Origin: Panorpa germanica
Lineage: Eukaryota; Arthropoda; Insecta; Mecoptera; Panorpidae
Assembly: GCA_963678705.1 (NCBI GenBank)
Contig: OY783211.1
Span: forward strand, 11,112,603-11,176,602
DNA: 64,000 nucleotides
Reading direction: 5' to 3'
This document shows, piece by piece, positions 34,294 through 44,800 of the stretch. The translations under genes and the position numbers were made by a program. The notes beneath the pieces were generated by a model. That model saw only the letters and a program-made list of their open reading frames with translations, made no database searches and was not told where the DNA came from. Position 1 is the first letter of the stretch. Every line of letters begins with the position of its first letter.

Positions 34294-36559
34294 GCAAATG
34301 AATATAACACTAGTTCAATTCATGACGAATGACGTCAGAGAAAAAGTTACAAAATAAGTCGCTTATGCGTGAAAAAACATCCTCAAACTGGTGTTATGTA
34401 CCCCCAACGGCACACGTACTCTTGGTTAACAACCGCTGCTTTAGACTAATTGATTTACTTTACCCTAATTGAGAACTGCGGCTGGCCTACGACGTGGCAC
34501 AATGTCTGTGGTCATCTTAGTGTCTTGTAGCAGCTCATGTGGTCGTTTAATACCACCTTGACACCAACAACCCACTGCTCTCGCCGACTTCTCCATTATT
34601 TCACAGTGAGTTCCAAATTAGCATAACGATAAGATGCCTATAAGATGTACATTTGTAGCTAGTTCGAAGTAGTCTACATGCGTTAGTACTTAACCCCGCA
34701 GATCGATTGAATTTCAATTGACTTGAAACTGTTTGGGAAACTTTAGTGAAGTTTGAGACACAGTTTATGGATATCAATTATATTAATGTAGAAAATAATC
34801 ATTCACTAAATCGTGATGAAGCTTTTAATTGATTTTGATTGACTATATATTCTCAATTTCTGTAATTTTTATGTGTACAACACCACATTATGTATGTACA
34901 TAATCAATTTAACTTAATAACAACAAAACCCCAATTATCAGTTTTATATTAATCAATTATTTCCTTGTACAACTTTTTAAAATATTCTTATACAAACCAA
35001 ATAATATTTCATTCTATAAAAAAAGATTTACGCATTCAAAAACATCCGTCACAAATGTAAAACTATAATCATAAAAGGCGCGTAAATAAATATAAAAGAA
35101 ATGGATGAGATAAAACACATAATGGTAGGATATCCGTTGGTATGAGGAAGTACAACTGTTATAAGATTAATACTCATATATAATCCAACCAATAACAGTG
35201 TTGTAAAATGCATTAATCATAAAACAATGAAAATTCAGCGCCATGCCACACAAAGTGTAAATGTGGAAACAGGAACGATAAAACAGGAAGGAGATACGGG
35301 TATACTAGTGGCGCTGGCGTGTGGAGATAATGATTTATAAAAAGGTGATGGCGTCGGTGTCGGTTTCGGTCAAATAAAATATTAAAACATGAAAAATAAA
35401 GAAAATTATCAACATTTTAAAACAAGGGAGTATGGATAACAAAGGAATATAAACGGAAACTAATTTACAGATAAGGAAAAATAATGTGTAAGGAAAAAGT
35501 GATTTAAACAGTTAATTTCTTATGAACAGGGTGTATTAAATGAGGTATAGTCACATCATTCTACCAACTTTTAAGTCAAATCGAACTTGTAAGAAAAACA
35601 TTACTCATTCAAAACTACACTGACGAAACCTTTGCAACGCCAACTTTTTGAGTTATTTCCCGTTACTACACTTTATCACAAGAATAACTTTCCACTTTAA
35701 TGTACACATAAAACACAAAATGTAGCATCATCTAAACATTTCCAAGGACAGCATGCATCCCACTGTAGTCCAGGTTTCTGCGACACCAAGTAGATCGTAC
35801 AGACGTATGAACCTTATTATGAATACGGACGTATGAAATACATACATTGGTGTTTTATAAACATTCAAATATAAACTTGATCTCATGAAAATAGTAAATA
35901 CTCATTGAAATAGTAAAATTATTTTGACTAATATTTTCGTTTTCAGTTTATTTTGACTTTGAGCTTATTCAGCCTTCTTGCCTATATCTTTTTGCCTATT
36001 TGAAAAATTATGTTTCATTAATTAGTTTATATTTTGGTCTATTATAAACTGCACAGCACATTTAGTCAATTCTCTTCTCAGTTCTGCAATCAAGAATAAA
36101 ACATTCACTGTGAATTTGGACTAATAATAATGTTCAATTCTTTTTTTTTTTTTTTTTTTAATATTTATTTTTCAGTGCATCAACTATTAGTAGTTATTAG
36201 CACTTTTAAATCAATATTACATTTTATATACATTTTTCGTATAACATATAACTTATACAATATAATAAATTCTTTCTTTTTCTATGTTTCAGCTTCTTTC
36301 TTTATTCCATTTCAAAGAACTCTAAGATCCTCATTATTTTCCTATGTCAGCATCTCGATATGATACAGCAATTGCCTTAACTATATGTTCCCATTTCCAT
36401 CCAATCTCTTCTTCATCCTCTCTCTCCAAGCTGTTCTTTTTCTTCTTCTTTCCTTTTTTTTTCCTTTTTCTATTTTCGTTCTCGAATTTTTCTTTTTGTG
36501 ATCATTTTTTTTTTTCAATATTCATTTTTCTATGGTTGCACACAACCAATTAAATCTTA
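34294..36559. other. Non-coding stretch
   Basis: 34430-34690 is less AT-rich than average but has no recognisable coding frame. 36130-36160 and 36400-36530 are T/C-rich low-complexity tracts that create spurious frames. No gene is called. Confidence 0.45.
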
Positions 36560-36662
36560 TTTTATCAAACCCAGAATATATAACTCTGGCCCGGGGATCG
36601 AACCCGAGAACACAGTAGTCACAGTCAAGTATCAATGCTCTTACCCAACTGTGTCGTCTAAT
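36560..36662 (-). repeat. SINE family A copy with intact tRNA-like promoter boxes
   Basis: On the minus strand: CACAGTTGGGTAAGAGC (A-box-like), CATTGATACTTGACTGTG, then CGGGTTCGATCCCCGGG (a perfect B-box GGTTCGATCCC within a short stem), then CCAGAGTTATATATTCTGGG and TTTGATAAAATAAG. The A-box to B-box spacing of roughly 40-50 bases fits an internal RNA polymerase III promoter. This is the best-preserved head of the family in the window. Confidence 0.7.
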
Positions 36663-37119
36663 GTTCAATTCTTAAAGTCACCATGAGAAAACAAATATTT
36701 AATTAAAATCTATTATAAATGTAGATTAGTAAGAAATTTTTTTAATATTCATTTCAATTAAGTTTCGAGATAAAATGAAATCACGCAATTTACAAAAATA
36801 GAAAATTTGACAACATGAACCGACCATTCTGTATATAAATGGTAATATTAAATATATCACAAATATATTTCTATGAATTTATACAATGTTGTTTTTTTAA
36901 ATATGCCTGATAATAATCTAACTCAGAGCCGTCATAAACTGTATGCTCACTTGGATCAAACTTTTTCAACTGCCAATTTTTTTGTATATTTTTTGTTAAT
37001 AAAATTTCTAAATAATTCTTGAGATATTTGTACAACGTAAGAACTCAATTTTAAACTGCAGATCAGACCGTTATATTAATGTTAACTATTTTATAACTTT
37101 TATTGTATTAAGTAGATGT
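36663..37119. other. Non-coding AT-rich stretch
   Basis: No supported feature. Confidence 0.45.
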
Positions 37120-37205
37120 ATTAAGTTAGCAGGTGCAATGCAAGACAATTTCTATAAGAATTAGCCTGTAATAAGCTATTAACAAAGCTATTTTCTACCT
37201 AAAAC
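37120..37205 (+). repeat. Dispersed repeat family D copy
   Basis: Carries GTTAGCAGGTGCAATGCAAG, ACAATTTCTATAAGAATTAG and CCTGTAATAAG, with a TTTTCTACCT block after it. It is related to 32578-32665 and 37888-38040. Confidence 0.4.
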
Positions 37206-37887
37206 CGGAAAATCAAATTAATTTAAATATTTTTTATATTGAAATGCTCAAATTGAAATGGTTATTATAAAATAATATAGCATCTTCAATGAATAAACTG
37301 TTTCTAGGAACACTACATAATACATTGTTCAGCCGCATCATTAAATATCAATTAACGAACTGTATTGTGACAATAATTAGTATCCTTAAAATAAAAATGC
37401 CGAAATGAGGTGTATGAATTTCTAAAGGTCTAAAAGACGGCACTGACTTCCTACATTTCATTTCAGCGTACTACCTAAACACCATATCAAAAAATGTTAG
37501 CAGAACTGCTCCATTAATTAGCATATTAAAGGTTTTAATTCATTATTTCTAAACGGGTACAAATGGTACCAAACAAACAATAAGCCTCCACAACCAGTTC
37601 GCAGGTGTAATATTTTATTTACGAGTATTTTGTCGTTTAATTTAAATATATGTAATATTTTATTTATTTAAATATATAATTAGCTATTTATCACATTGGT
37701 TATAAAATGCTGACTAGTTTTTCATTATTATATGATGTCATCGTTTTATTGTAATTATTATTTTATGAATATTGTAATTCAAATTGAAATATAATGTAGG
37801 TGTTTTTATTATTTATATTTAGCATGTATTTGAAATTCTGCTTTAATGTATTATATCGCACCGAGTCTACACACACTTACTTAAAAA
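37206..37887. other. Non-coding AT-rich stretch
   Basis: No supported feature. Confidence 0.45.
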
Positions 37888-38040
37888 TTCTAGCCAGGTA
37901 GAAAATGAACTTTGGAATTAGCTTGAGATAAGAGATAAGCTAGCCTGTAAGATAAGATAACTATCTTGCATAGCAAGACAATTTCTATATGAAAAATATA
38001 AAAGGAACCTTTGAATTAGCTTGTGGCAAACTTACTTTGT
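37888..38040 (+). repeat. Dispersed repeat family D copy
   Basis: Carries TTAGCTTGAGATAAGAGATA, AGCTAGCCTGTAAGATAAGA, CATAGCAAGACAATTTCTAT and TTAGCTTGTGGCAAACTTA. The two TTAGCTTG blocks suggest two overlapping or tandem copies. Confidence 0.4.
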
Positions 38041-38854
38041 TCTTAACATAAGAAACGACGCCTTAACAAAAGAAGAGAATATGGGAGGAAGAGGGTACAC
38101 ATCAAGAATCGCTTCTAGCGACCCCTTTTATTGATGTGTGTTCTATTAACTAAAATAACTCGGCGACAGTATATTAAAAATAATTACTTCCGCTCGGTAA
38201 TTAAAAGAACCTAAGTCGCGTGTGCGTGGTAGAGCATATATCAAAGGTTCGAGAATCAGACTACCTTAAAGATTTTTTTTCTCTCGCACCCATGAGTTTG
38301 TACATATGGCGTCACAGATCCTAGATTCCCTTCATCCCCCTACACGCCCTTACAAATTTGTAACCCACGCCAAAACTGTGAAAATATATTAGTAAGATAA
38401 CATTAAGAAGGTCACAAAACACAGTTAAACAAACAAGATTTGATAGATAGTATTAATTTTAAATACTGGTTTATTTTGATATAGATTTTAAAGTATTATA
38501 TTAAACGTAGACTTGTTTTGCTATATTATTTTATCTATTTGTTTCCAAATTCCACTGACTGTCACTGGAATAAATAATATTATAATAATTCAATTTAAAC
38601 TAATAGAAATATATTTCTTTTGTAAGTTACACTACTTATACATATTATATGAATACTTCACCTAGCTCTGGAGTATACTGCTCTGTAGTATTCTCATCCA
38701 AATCTATTGTACTCTGCAATGCTTTATGCTTTGAATCCACAGGTAAGCCAGACTCTGGAGACTTTAGTTACACAAAAGTCTGTGTAAACTGTATACAATT
38801 TTGTAACACCATCTGTTTCTCTGCGAGATTTATATAGCGTACTATATGCACTAG
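38041..38854. other. Non-coding stretch
   Basis: No gene supported; the 62-codon frame at 38649-38837 has no domain. Confidence 0.4.
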
Positions 38855-38997
38855 TATATAGGTACAGACACAGGTTAGGTATGTACTGTGCCTACTACGA
38901 GTACATACTTTCTAGACGTCTACTTGTGTACAGCTGTGATGATTTAAAGCACGCTAGATAATTGTGGTAATTTCCTATGTCTGTACTATACCTATAC
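38855..38997. repeat. MITE-like inverted repeat
   Basis: The left arm TATAGGTACAGACACAGG (38857-38874) is the near-reverse complement of the right arm CCTATGTCTGTACTATACCT (38975-38994). The internal part carries two TACTACGAGTA motifs. The size fits a small inverted-repeat element; target duplications were not identified. Confidence 0.4.
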
Positions 38998-39837
38998 TAC
39001 GAGTATATAAGAAAATATTTATTAATTGGTTCCACTAGCAAATAATTTTCTAGGTACACATTTTAAATCAACCGTGGTGTTGCTGGCCAAATGTATTTGT
39101 TCAGAAAATTAATAATATACTTAATTATCATTCCCACCTAATTTTTTAGTTATAATTTTTATTTTATTTTTAGTTGCAAAGATAGTATAGCATATGGCAA
39201 TAAGCGTATATACTATAGTTACAATTTTAATTTTATGTTTTAGTTTTAGAAGTATGGGTACTACATACTATCTAATACTAAAACATGGAAGTTGTCAATA
39301 CAGTGATCTTTCTTATCGACTGAGCTAATCTACAATCTTTCATAACTAAAATCAAGTTTGAGCTTGTGCAAATAAATCTATTAAAACGAAGGCAATGCAT
39401 TAGTATCGATGGAGCACAAGTAGTACAGATTGCTACCGTTACACGCACTTTTCACATGACTAAGAATGGAAAAATTGTTGAAATGAGTTTTTCAACATAA
39501 TTTAGTTTAGAACCCTTTCCTAGTTCCGGCACTGCAATATTTAGAGTTTAGACTATGTTATACGAGTACAGTTGATATATATTTAAATGTATCTGTCTAC
39601 AGGGTCACTTTTCATTAACAAATATTAAAATTTATGTTACTAAGGTAAAATTGTAATGTGTAATATATTAATTAATATTATATGTTTGAGTTATTTATGT
39701 TATTTTCATCTAAAGTAATTTGTTGGGTCCTATACCAACATGTAATACAACACAACTGTATAATTTATGTAGACACTCTGTAACAACGATAAATAGGAAA
39801 TAATTTATAAACAAATTTATACTACATTTTTAACGTG
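38998..39837. other. Non-coding AT-rich stretch
   Basis: On the minus strand at about 39350-39295 there is a tRNA-A-box-like TTAGCTCAGTCGATAAG without a matching B box. It is not called as a tRNA or SINE. Confidence 0.4.
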
Positions 39838-40719
39838 TTAAGGGGTTAGGGGTAGTCAGAATTTAAAAAAATCGATTTTTTTTTTTTTTGCATTTTCTTA
39901 AAGTATAATATTTTAAAAATATTGTGTGAAAATTTGAAGTGAATCCGACAAATTCTTTTCGAGTTATTTAACAATGACCAAAGGTATACCAGAGTATCTC
40001 ATCGGTATGCAGAAAGAATGGATGCTGCACGTATCAAAGTAGCAGATAAGCGCGCTAATGATAACACCCGAGAAGGTCGATTGCAACGTAGGCACCAGCA
40101 AATCGATATTTTGGAAGCTGCTATGACGGCTGAAGAGCTATTATATGGTCCAGGAATAGATGACTCAGTGTAAGTTATTAAATAATTCTTATAATTCGAC
40201 ATAAATCCATAGCAAAACTTTAAATGCGTTTTTCTGAAAACTATGTTTTCTGAACTGGTGATCACTGTAACTTTAAAACTGCTCGGTAGATTTCAATAAA
40301 ATTTCTTGTACTTTTGAAATACATTAAAAACTCGTGCCTGATCGAAGGATTTCTTTTTTTTCAAAAATTTCGATTTTTTTTTAACAATAAACTGTCGGTT
40401 TTTTTCTTGAAAATTTGGAAAAAATTTCCTTAGGCCGCCATTTTGTTAATTTCGAAAAAAAAAAAAAAGCTTCGATCAGGCACAAGATTATCTATTAATA
40501 AAATCACCGCAAAGTACTTCGGGAGGAACGGGCTCTACAAAAACAGCGATAACTTTTTAAATTATTAATTTTTTTTTTTGAAATTTTCGTGAAGTCAAAT
40601 CGAAACGTGTTCTAATAAAGATATGTTTTTATTTTTGTCAAATAAAGTAATTAACTACAAAAAAAAAATTATTGAAAATCATCATTTTTTCAGGCCTCTG
40701 AGTACCCCTAACCCCTTAA
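39838..40719 (+). mobile_element. TTAA-flanked DNA transposon with terminal inverted repeats (about 874 bp)
   Basis: TTAA at 39838-39841 and again at 40716-40719 flanks an element. Its left end GGGGTTAGGGGTA (39842-39854) is the exact reverse complement of its right end TACCCCTAACCCC (40703-40715). The repeat continues a few bases inward with one mismatch (GTCAGA against CTCAGA). A second, internal inverted repeat (TCGTGCCTGATCGAAG near 40333-40348 and CTTCGATCAGGCACAA near 40469-40484) brackets a T-rich/A-rich centre. TTAA duplication is characteristic of piggyBac- and Kolobok-type transposons. The size and the single short coding piece make it non-autonomous. Confidence 0.75.
39961..40173 (+). 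pseudogene. C-terminal transposase-like fragment inside the TTAA element
   Basis: The plus frame ending at the TAA 40171-40173 is open back through 39961. From 40000 it reads HRYAERMDAARIKVADKRAN, a highly charged helix rich in Arg/Lys/Glu, and ends ELLYGPGIDDSV. The YGPGIDD-type ending recalls the C termini of insect transposases annotated as Mutator-like/Kolobok, but this is from memory and not confirmed. The GTAAGT overlapping the stop would serve as a splice donor. The frame on the opposite strand (39999-40265) is a shadow. It is probably the last coding piece left after internal deletion of a larger element. Confidence 0.4.
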
Positions 40720-40966
40720 CGTGGCTACTTCTCCTCTTCTTAGGAACACTTATGCAACGTCTTCCAAACTGGTGCTTCGTTTGGCGATCTGTTTGATCTT
40801 CTACTTGTTCTGCTACTCTTATTTTTAGCTCTATAGGAAGCCTAGATTACCGAAGACAGTTGTTACTTAATAATAATAACTATGACAAATTCTTACTCAT
40901 ATTATTCTTTTTATTCATCTTGACCTTTTTATTTGGTTAATATTAAATACTAGTTATTAATATAAC

Positions 40967-40970
<4 letters not shown>

Positions 40971-41039
<69 letters not shown>
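40971..41039. repeat. (AT)n microsatellite, 5' flank of the Helitron
   Basis: About 35 AT units ending directly at the Helitron start; a shorter TA run follows its 3' end at 46698. Confidence 0.9.
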
Positions 41040-41042
<3 letters not shown>

Positions 41043-41170
41043 ATATATATAAAAATCAATTGCTGTTCGTTAGTCTCGCTAAAACTCGAGAACGGCTAAA
41101 CGGATTTATCTTATCTTGGTCTTGAATTATTCGTGGAGGTCTAGGGAAGGTTTAAAAGGTGAGAAAAATT
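41040..41170 (+). other. Helitron 5' terminal region
   Basis: Starts TC, then an AT run, TTGCTGTTCGTTAGTCTCGC, and GGTCTTGAATTATTCGTGGA. From general knowledge this kind of leader is shared among insect Helitrons and would hold the strand-cleavage recognition site. Confidence 0.75.
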
Positions 41171-41406
41171 CGAATAATTGCCGGGAAAATCCTCAAAACA
41201 GCATTTTTCTATTTCCCATACAAACGTTTTCTAAATAAAATGGAGAGTCAATTTGTAATTTATTACCGCTGCATAAAGTTCAAATTCGCGTGCGCGTTGG
41301 AGGACCTAATATCGCGTTCTGAAACTCAACAAAAGTGAAAGTGAATCGCGAACGCGACAAAATTGCATAGTCTCAAAATACATAGTACATAAATAAACAC
41401 AATTTT

Positions 41407-41535
41407 AGCTAACTTCAGTTGTTACTCTGTCCGATTATTTTTTTATTTTAGCTAACTTAAGTTGTTACTCTGTCCGATTATTTTTTTATTTTAGCTAACT
41501 TAAGTTGTTACTCTGTCCGATTATTTTTTTAATAA
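41407..41535 (+). repeat. 43-bp tandem repeat, three units, in the Helitron 5' UTR
   Basis: Units start at 41407, 41450 and 41493 with AGCTAACTT(C/A)AGTTGTTAC and end in a TCCGATTATTTTTTT-type tract. Units 2 and 3 are nearly identical; unit 1 differs by a base. They lie between the 5' terminus and the start codon and could affect transcription, but no function is shown. Confidence 0.85.
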
Positions 41536-41855
41536 GACTATATAGAAATCGAAAGATAAATCAATAATAATAAAGTTAAAATCTTAAGTTAAATTCTGAA
41601 CGCAATCTCAATATGTATTTGACATTAGATTTGACAACCAACTGATATGTCATTCCATCCTGTCGCATTTCAGAGCACGGAAAAAATTATATTATCGTTA
41701 TATCTATCTTTGTGGCTACGTGCGCGAGAACTTTCTTTACTTTGGTGATCCTTTGTGATAGTGACATTCCAAGTAATGTGTTCTTTTTTGTGATAGTGAC
41801 ACTTTACTGCTAAATGAGCGGGAAATTTTCTCACTTTGATTAATTACAATTTACG

Positions 41856-44800
41856 ATGCCGAGGAGAAGACGACCTAACTTAGGTCGTCGTAGTCAATCA
41901 AATGTGCGAAGAGCTACCTCACGTGCTAACCGCACTGATGACCAGAGACAGACAGATCAAGAAAATAGTCGTATTGCTATGTCAGAATTGCGTTCTTTGG
42001 TGAGTGACAATGTAGGAGATAGGCTTAGAATGCAACGAGTTCGTGCACATCAAACACAACAACAGCAAGCTAGACATAATGAAATTGAGCGAATCCGCAG
42101 ACGCAGTGCTCCTGTGATTCTTGAACGAGCTGCATTCCACTATGATCCGGCAATTGATTATTGTGCCGACAAATCGGTAACAATTGGGGAAATGAAAACA
42201 ATTTGTAAATATTGTAAGGCGTTAAAATACACTGGTGAATCTACTGGATTATGTTGTGCTGAAGGCAAAGTAAAATTGCCACAATTGGTCCCACCACCAG
42301 ATCCTTTACGCTCTTTGGTTTCTGGGATTGGAAATGATTCTAAGCACTTCTTGACCAACATTCAGAAATATAACAACTGTTTCCAGATGACATCATTCGG
42401 TGCTACACATATTATACAAGACAATTTCATGCCCACTTTCAAGGTATTATATAAGAATATTTTTTTATATTATTCAAGTTTGTACTAAAATATATATATC
42501 GGAAATTATTAATGGACAAATTTTTAAAAATTACAGATTCAAGGACAAATTTATCACTTACTGGAAACTCTGTTACCACTAACTGATGCAGATCATCAAT
42601 TTTTACAAATTTATTTTATGGGCAATTCAGATGCGGAAATTAATAATCGTTGTGCTCACAATCCAACAGTGAAGAGAACCATTGTCCAACAATTACAAAT
42701 ATTTCTTCATCAGAATAACAATTTAGTAAACATGTTCAAAATAGCATTGGATCGGATGCCATCTGATAGCCATAATATTATTATTCGAGCTGACAAAACA
42801 CCTGCCGGTGAACACACAAGGAGGTTCAATTCACCTACCATTGATGAAGTGGCTGTTGTCATTGTGGGCGAAAATTTACAATCTAGAGATATTGTGCTTC
42901 ATCGTCGGAATAGTGAGTTAAAACGTGTATCTGAAACACACAGAAGTTATGATGCACTACAATATCCTTTGATCTTCTGGCAAGGGGAAGATGGATACCA
43001 TTTTAATATCAAAATGGTAAATCAAGTAACAGGTAAATGAATTGAACAAGATTAAATAATATTTTTAAATTCAATACATCTAAGTAACAATTTAAACATT
43101 TATCATTTTTGATCGCAGGTGCTGAAACCAACAAAAAAGTTAGTGCTATGAATTTCTATTCATACAGACTCATGATCCGTCAAGGTGAAGTAAATCATAT
43201 TTTGATGTGTCAACGACTTTTTCATCAGTTTGCAGTTGACATGTATGTCAAAATTGAGACTGAACGATTGACATACATCCGTTTGAACCAACGACGGCTA
43301 CGGTCAGAGGAATACATCCATCTCCGCGATGCTATAAATGCTGATGGCAATGTGAATAATGTAGGAAGAATGACAATTTTGCCAGCTACTTGTATAGGAA
43401 GCCCACGTCACATGCATGAATATGCTCAGGATGCTATGTCATATGTTAGGCATTATGGCCGCCCAGATTTATTTGTTACATTCACATGTAACCCAAAATG
43501 GTCCGAAATCGAGAAGGAATTACTACATAGCCAAACACCAGTTGATAGACATGACATAACTGCCAGAGTTTTTAAACAAAAATTAAAATCTCTCATGAAT
43601 TTTTTAATAAAGCATTGTGTGTATGGCCGAGTCCGTTGTTGGATGTACTCTGTAGAATGGCAAAAGCGTGGATTGCCACATGCGCACATTTTAGTCTGGT
43701 TAGTGGACAAAATAAGGCCAGATGAGATTGATTCTATAATTTCAGCTGAAATTCCAGATGAAATAGTTGACCCAAAATTGCATGCAGTAGTAACCAAACA
43801 CATGATACATGGACCTTGCGGACATTTCAACTACAATTCACCCTGTATGGTCGACGGTAGGTGTTCCAAACGATACCCAAGAGACCTGCTTGCTGAAACC
43901 ATAACGGGAAATAATGGATACCCATTGTATCGTCAGCGATCAGTTGCGGACAGTGGGCGATCGGTAGTTGTGAAGGTAAGAGGACAAAATGTTGATGTAG
44001 ACAATCGTTGGATTGTGCCATACTCGCCAATATTGTCCAAAGCTTTTGAGACTCACATCAATGTGGAATATTGTAATTCTGTGAAGTCGATAAAGTACAT
44101 ATGTAAATATGTTAATAAAGGTAGTGATATGGCTGTCTTCGGTGTAACCAATGCAAATGATGAAATATCACAGTACCAGATGGGTCGCTATGTAAGTAGC
44201 AACGAAGCTATTTGGCGTATCTTTTCATTTGCGATCCATGAAAGACACCCTACAGTAGTCCATTTGGCAGTCCATTTAGAAAATGGTCAACGAGTTTATT
44301 TTAATGAATCTAACGCGGCAGACAGGGCGGCACATCCACCGTCGACAACATTAACAAGTCTCTTCACAGTTTGTCAAACTGATGATTTTGCTCGCACTTT
44401 GCTGTATGCTGACATGCCACGCTATTACACATGGAACGCATCATCGAAATCGTTTCAGCGTCGAAAACAAGGAACACCAGTTGAAGGACATCCAAATGTA
44501 TTTGCTTCAGATGCTCTGGGTCGCATCTACACAGTACATCCAAATAACGATGAATGTTATTATTTGCGGTTGTTGTTGGTGAATGTTCGTGGTCCGACAT
44601 CGTTTAAACAACTGAGAACAGTTAATGGACAGCTGTGTGCGACTTACCGTGAGGCATGTCAACTATTACATTTACTTGAGAACGATTCGCACTGGGATGA
44701 TACGCTCAAGGATTCCGTAATATCTTCGTCGCCGCATCAAATTCGTACATTGTTTGCGATTATCATATCGACATGTTTCCCCTCGAATCCAAAAGATTTG

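Noticed and set aside
36130..36553. Plus-strand ORFs rich in Phe
   Set aside because: Translations of T-rich low-complexity DNA.
39295..39350. tRNA A-box-like TTAGCTCAGTCGATAAG on the minus strand
   Set aside because: No matching B-box or cloverleaf; not a tRNA gene and not clearly a SINE copy.
43453..43830. 125-codon minus-strand ORF and other minus frames across 42158-46311
   Set aside because: Shadows of the Helitron Rep-helicase gene on the opposite strand.
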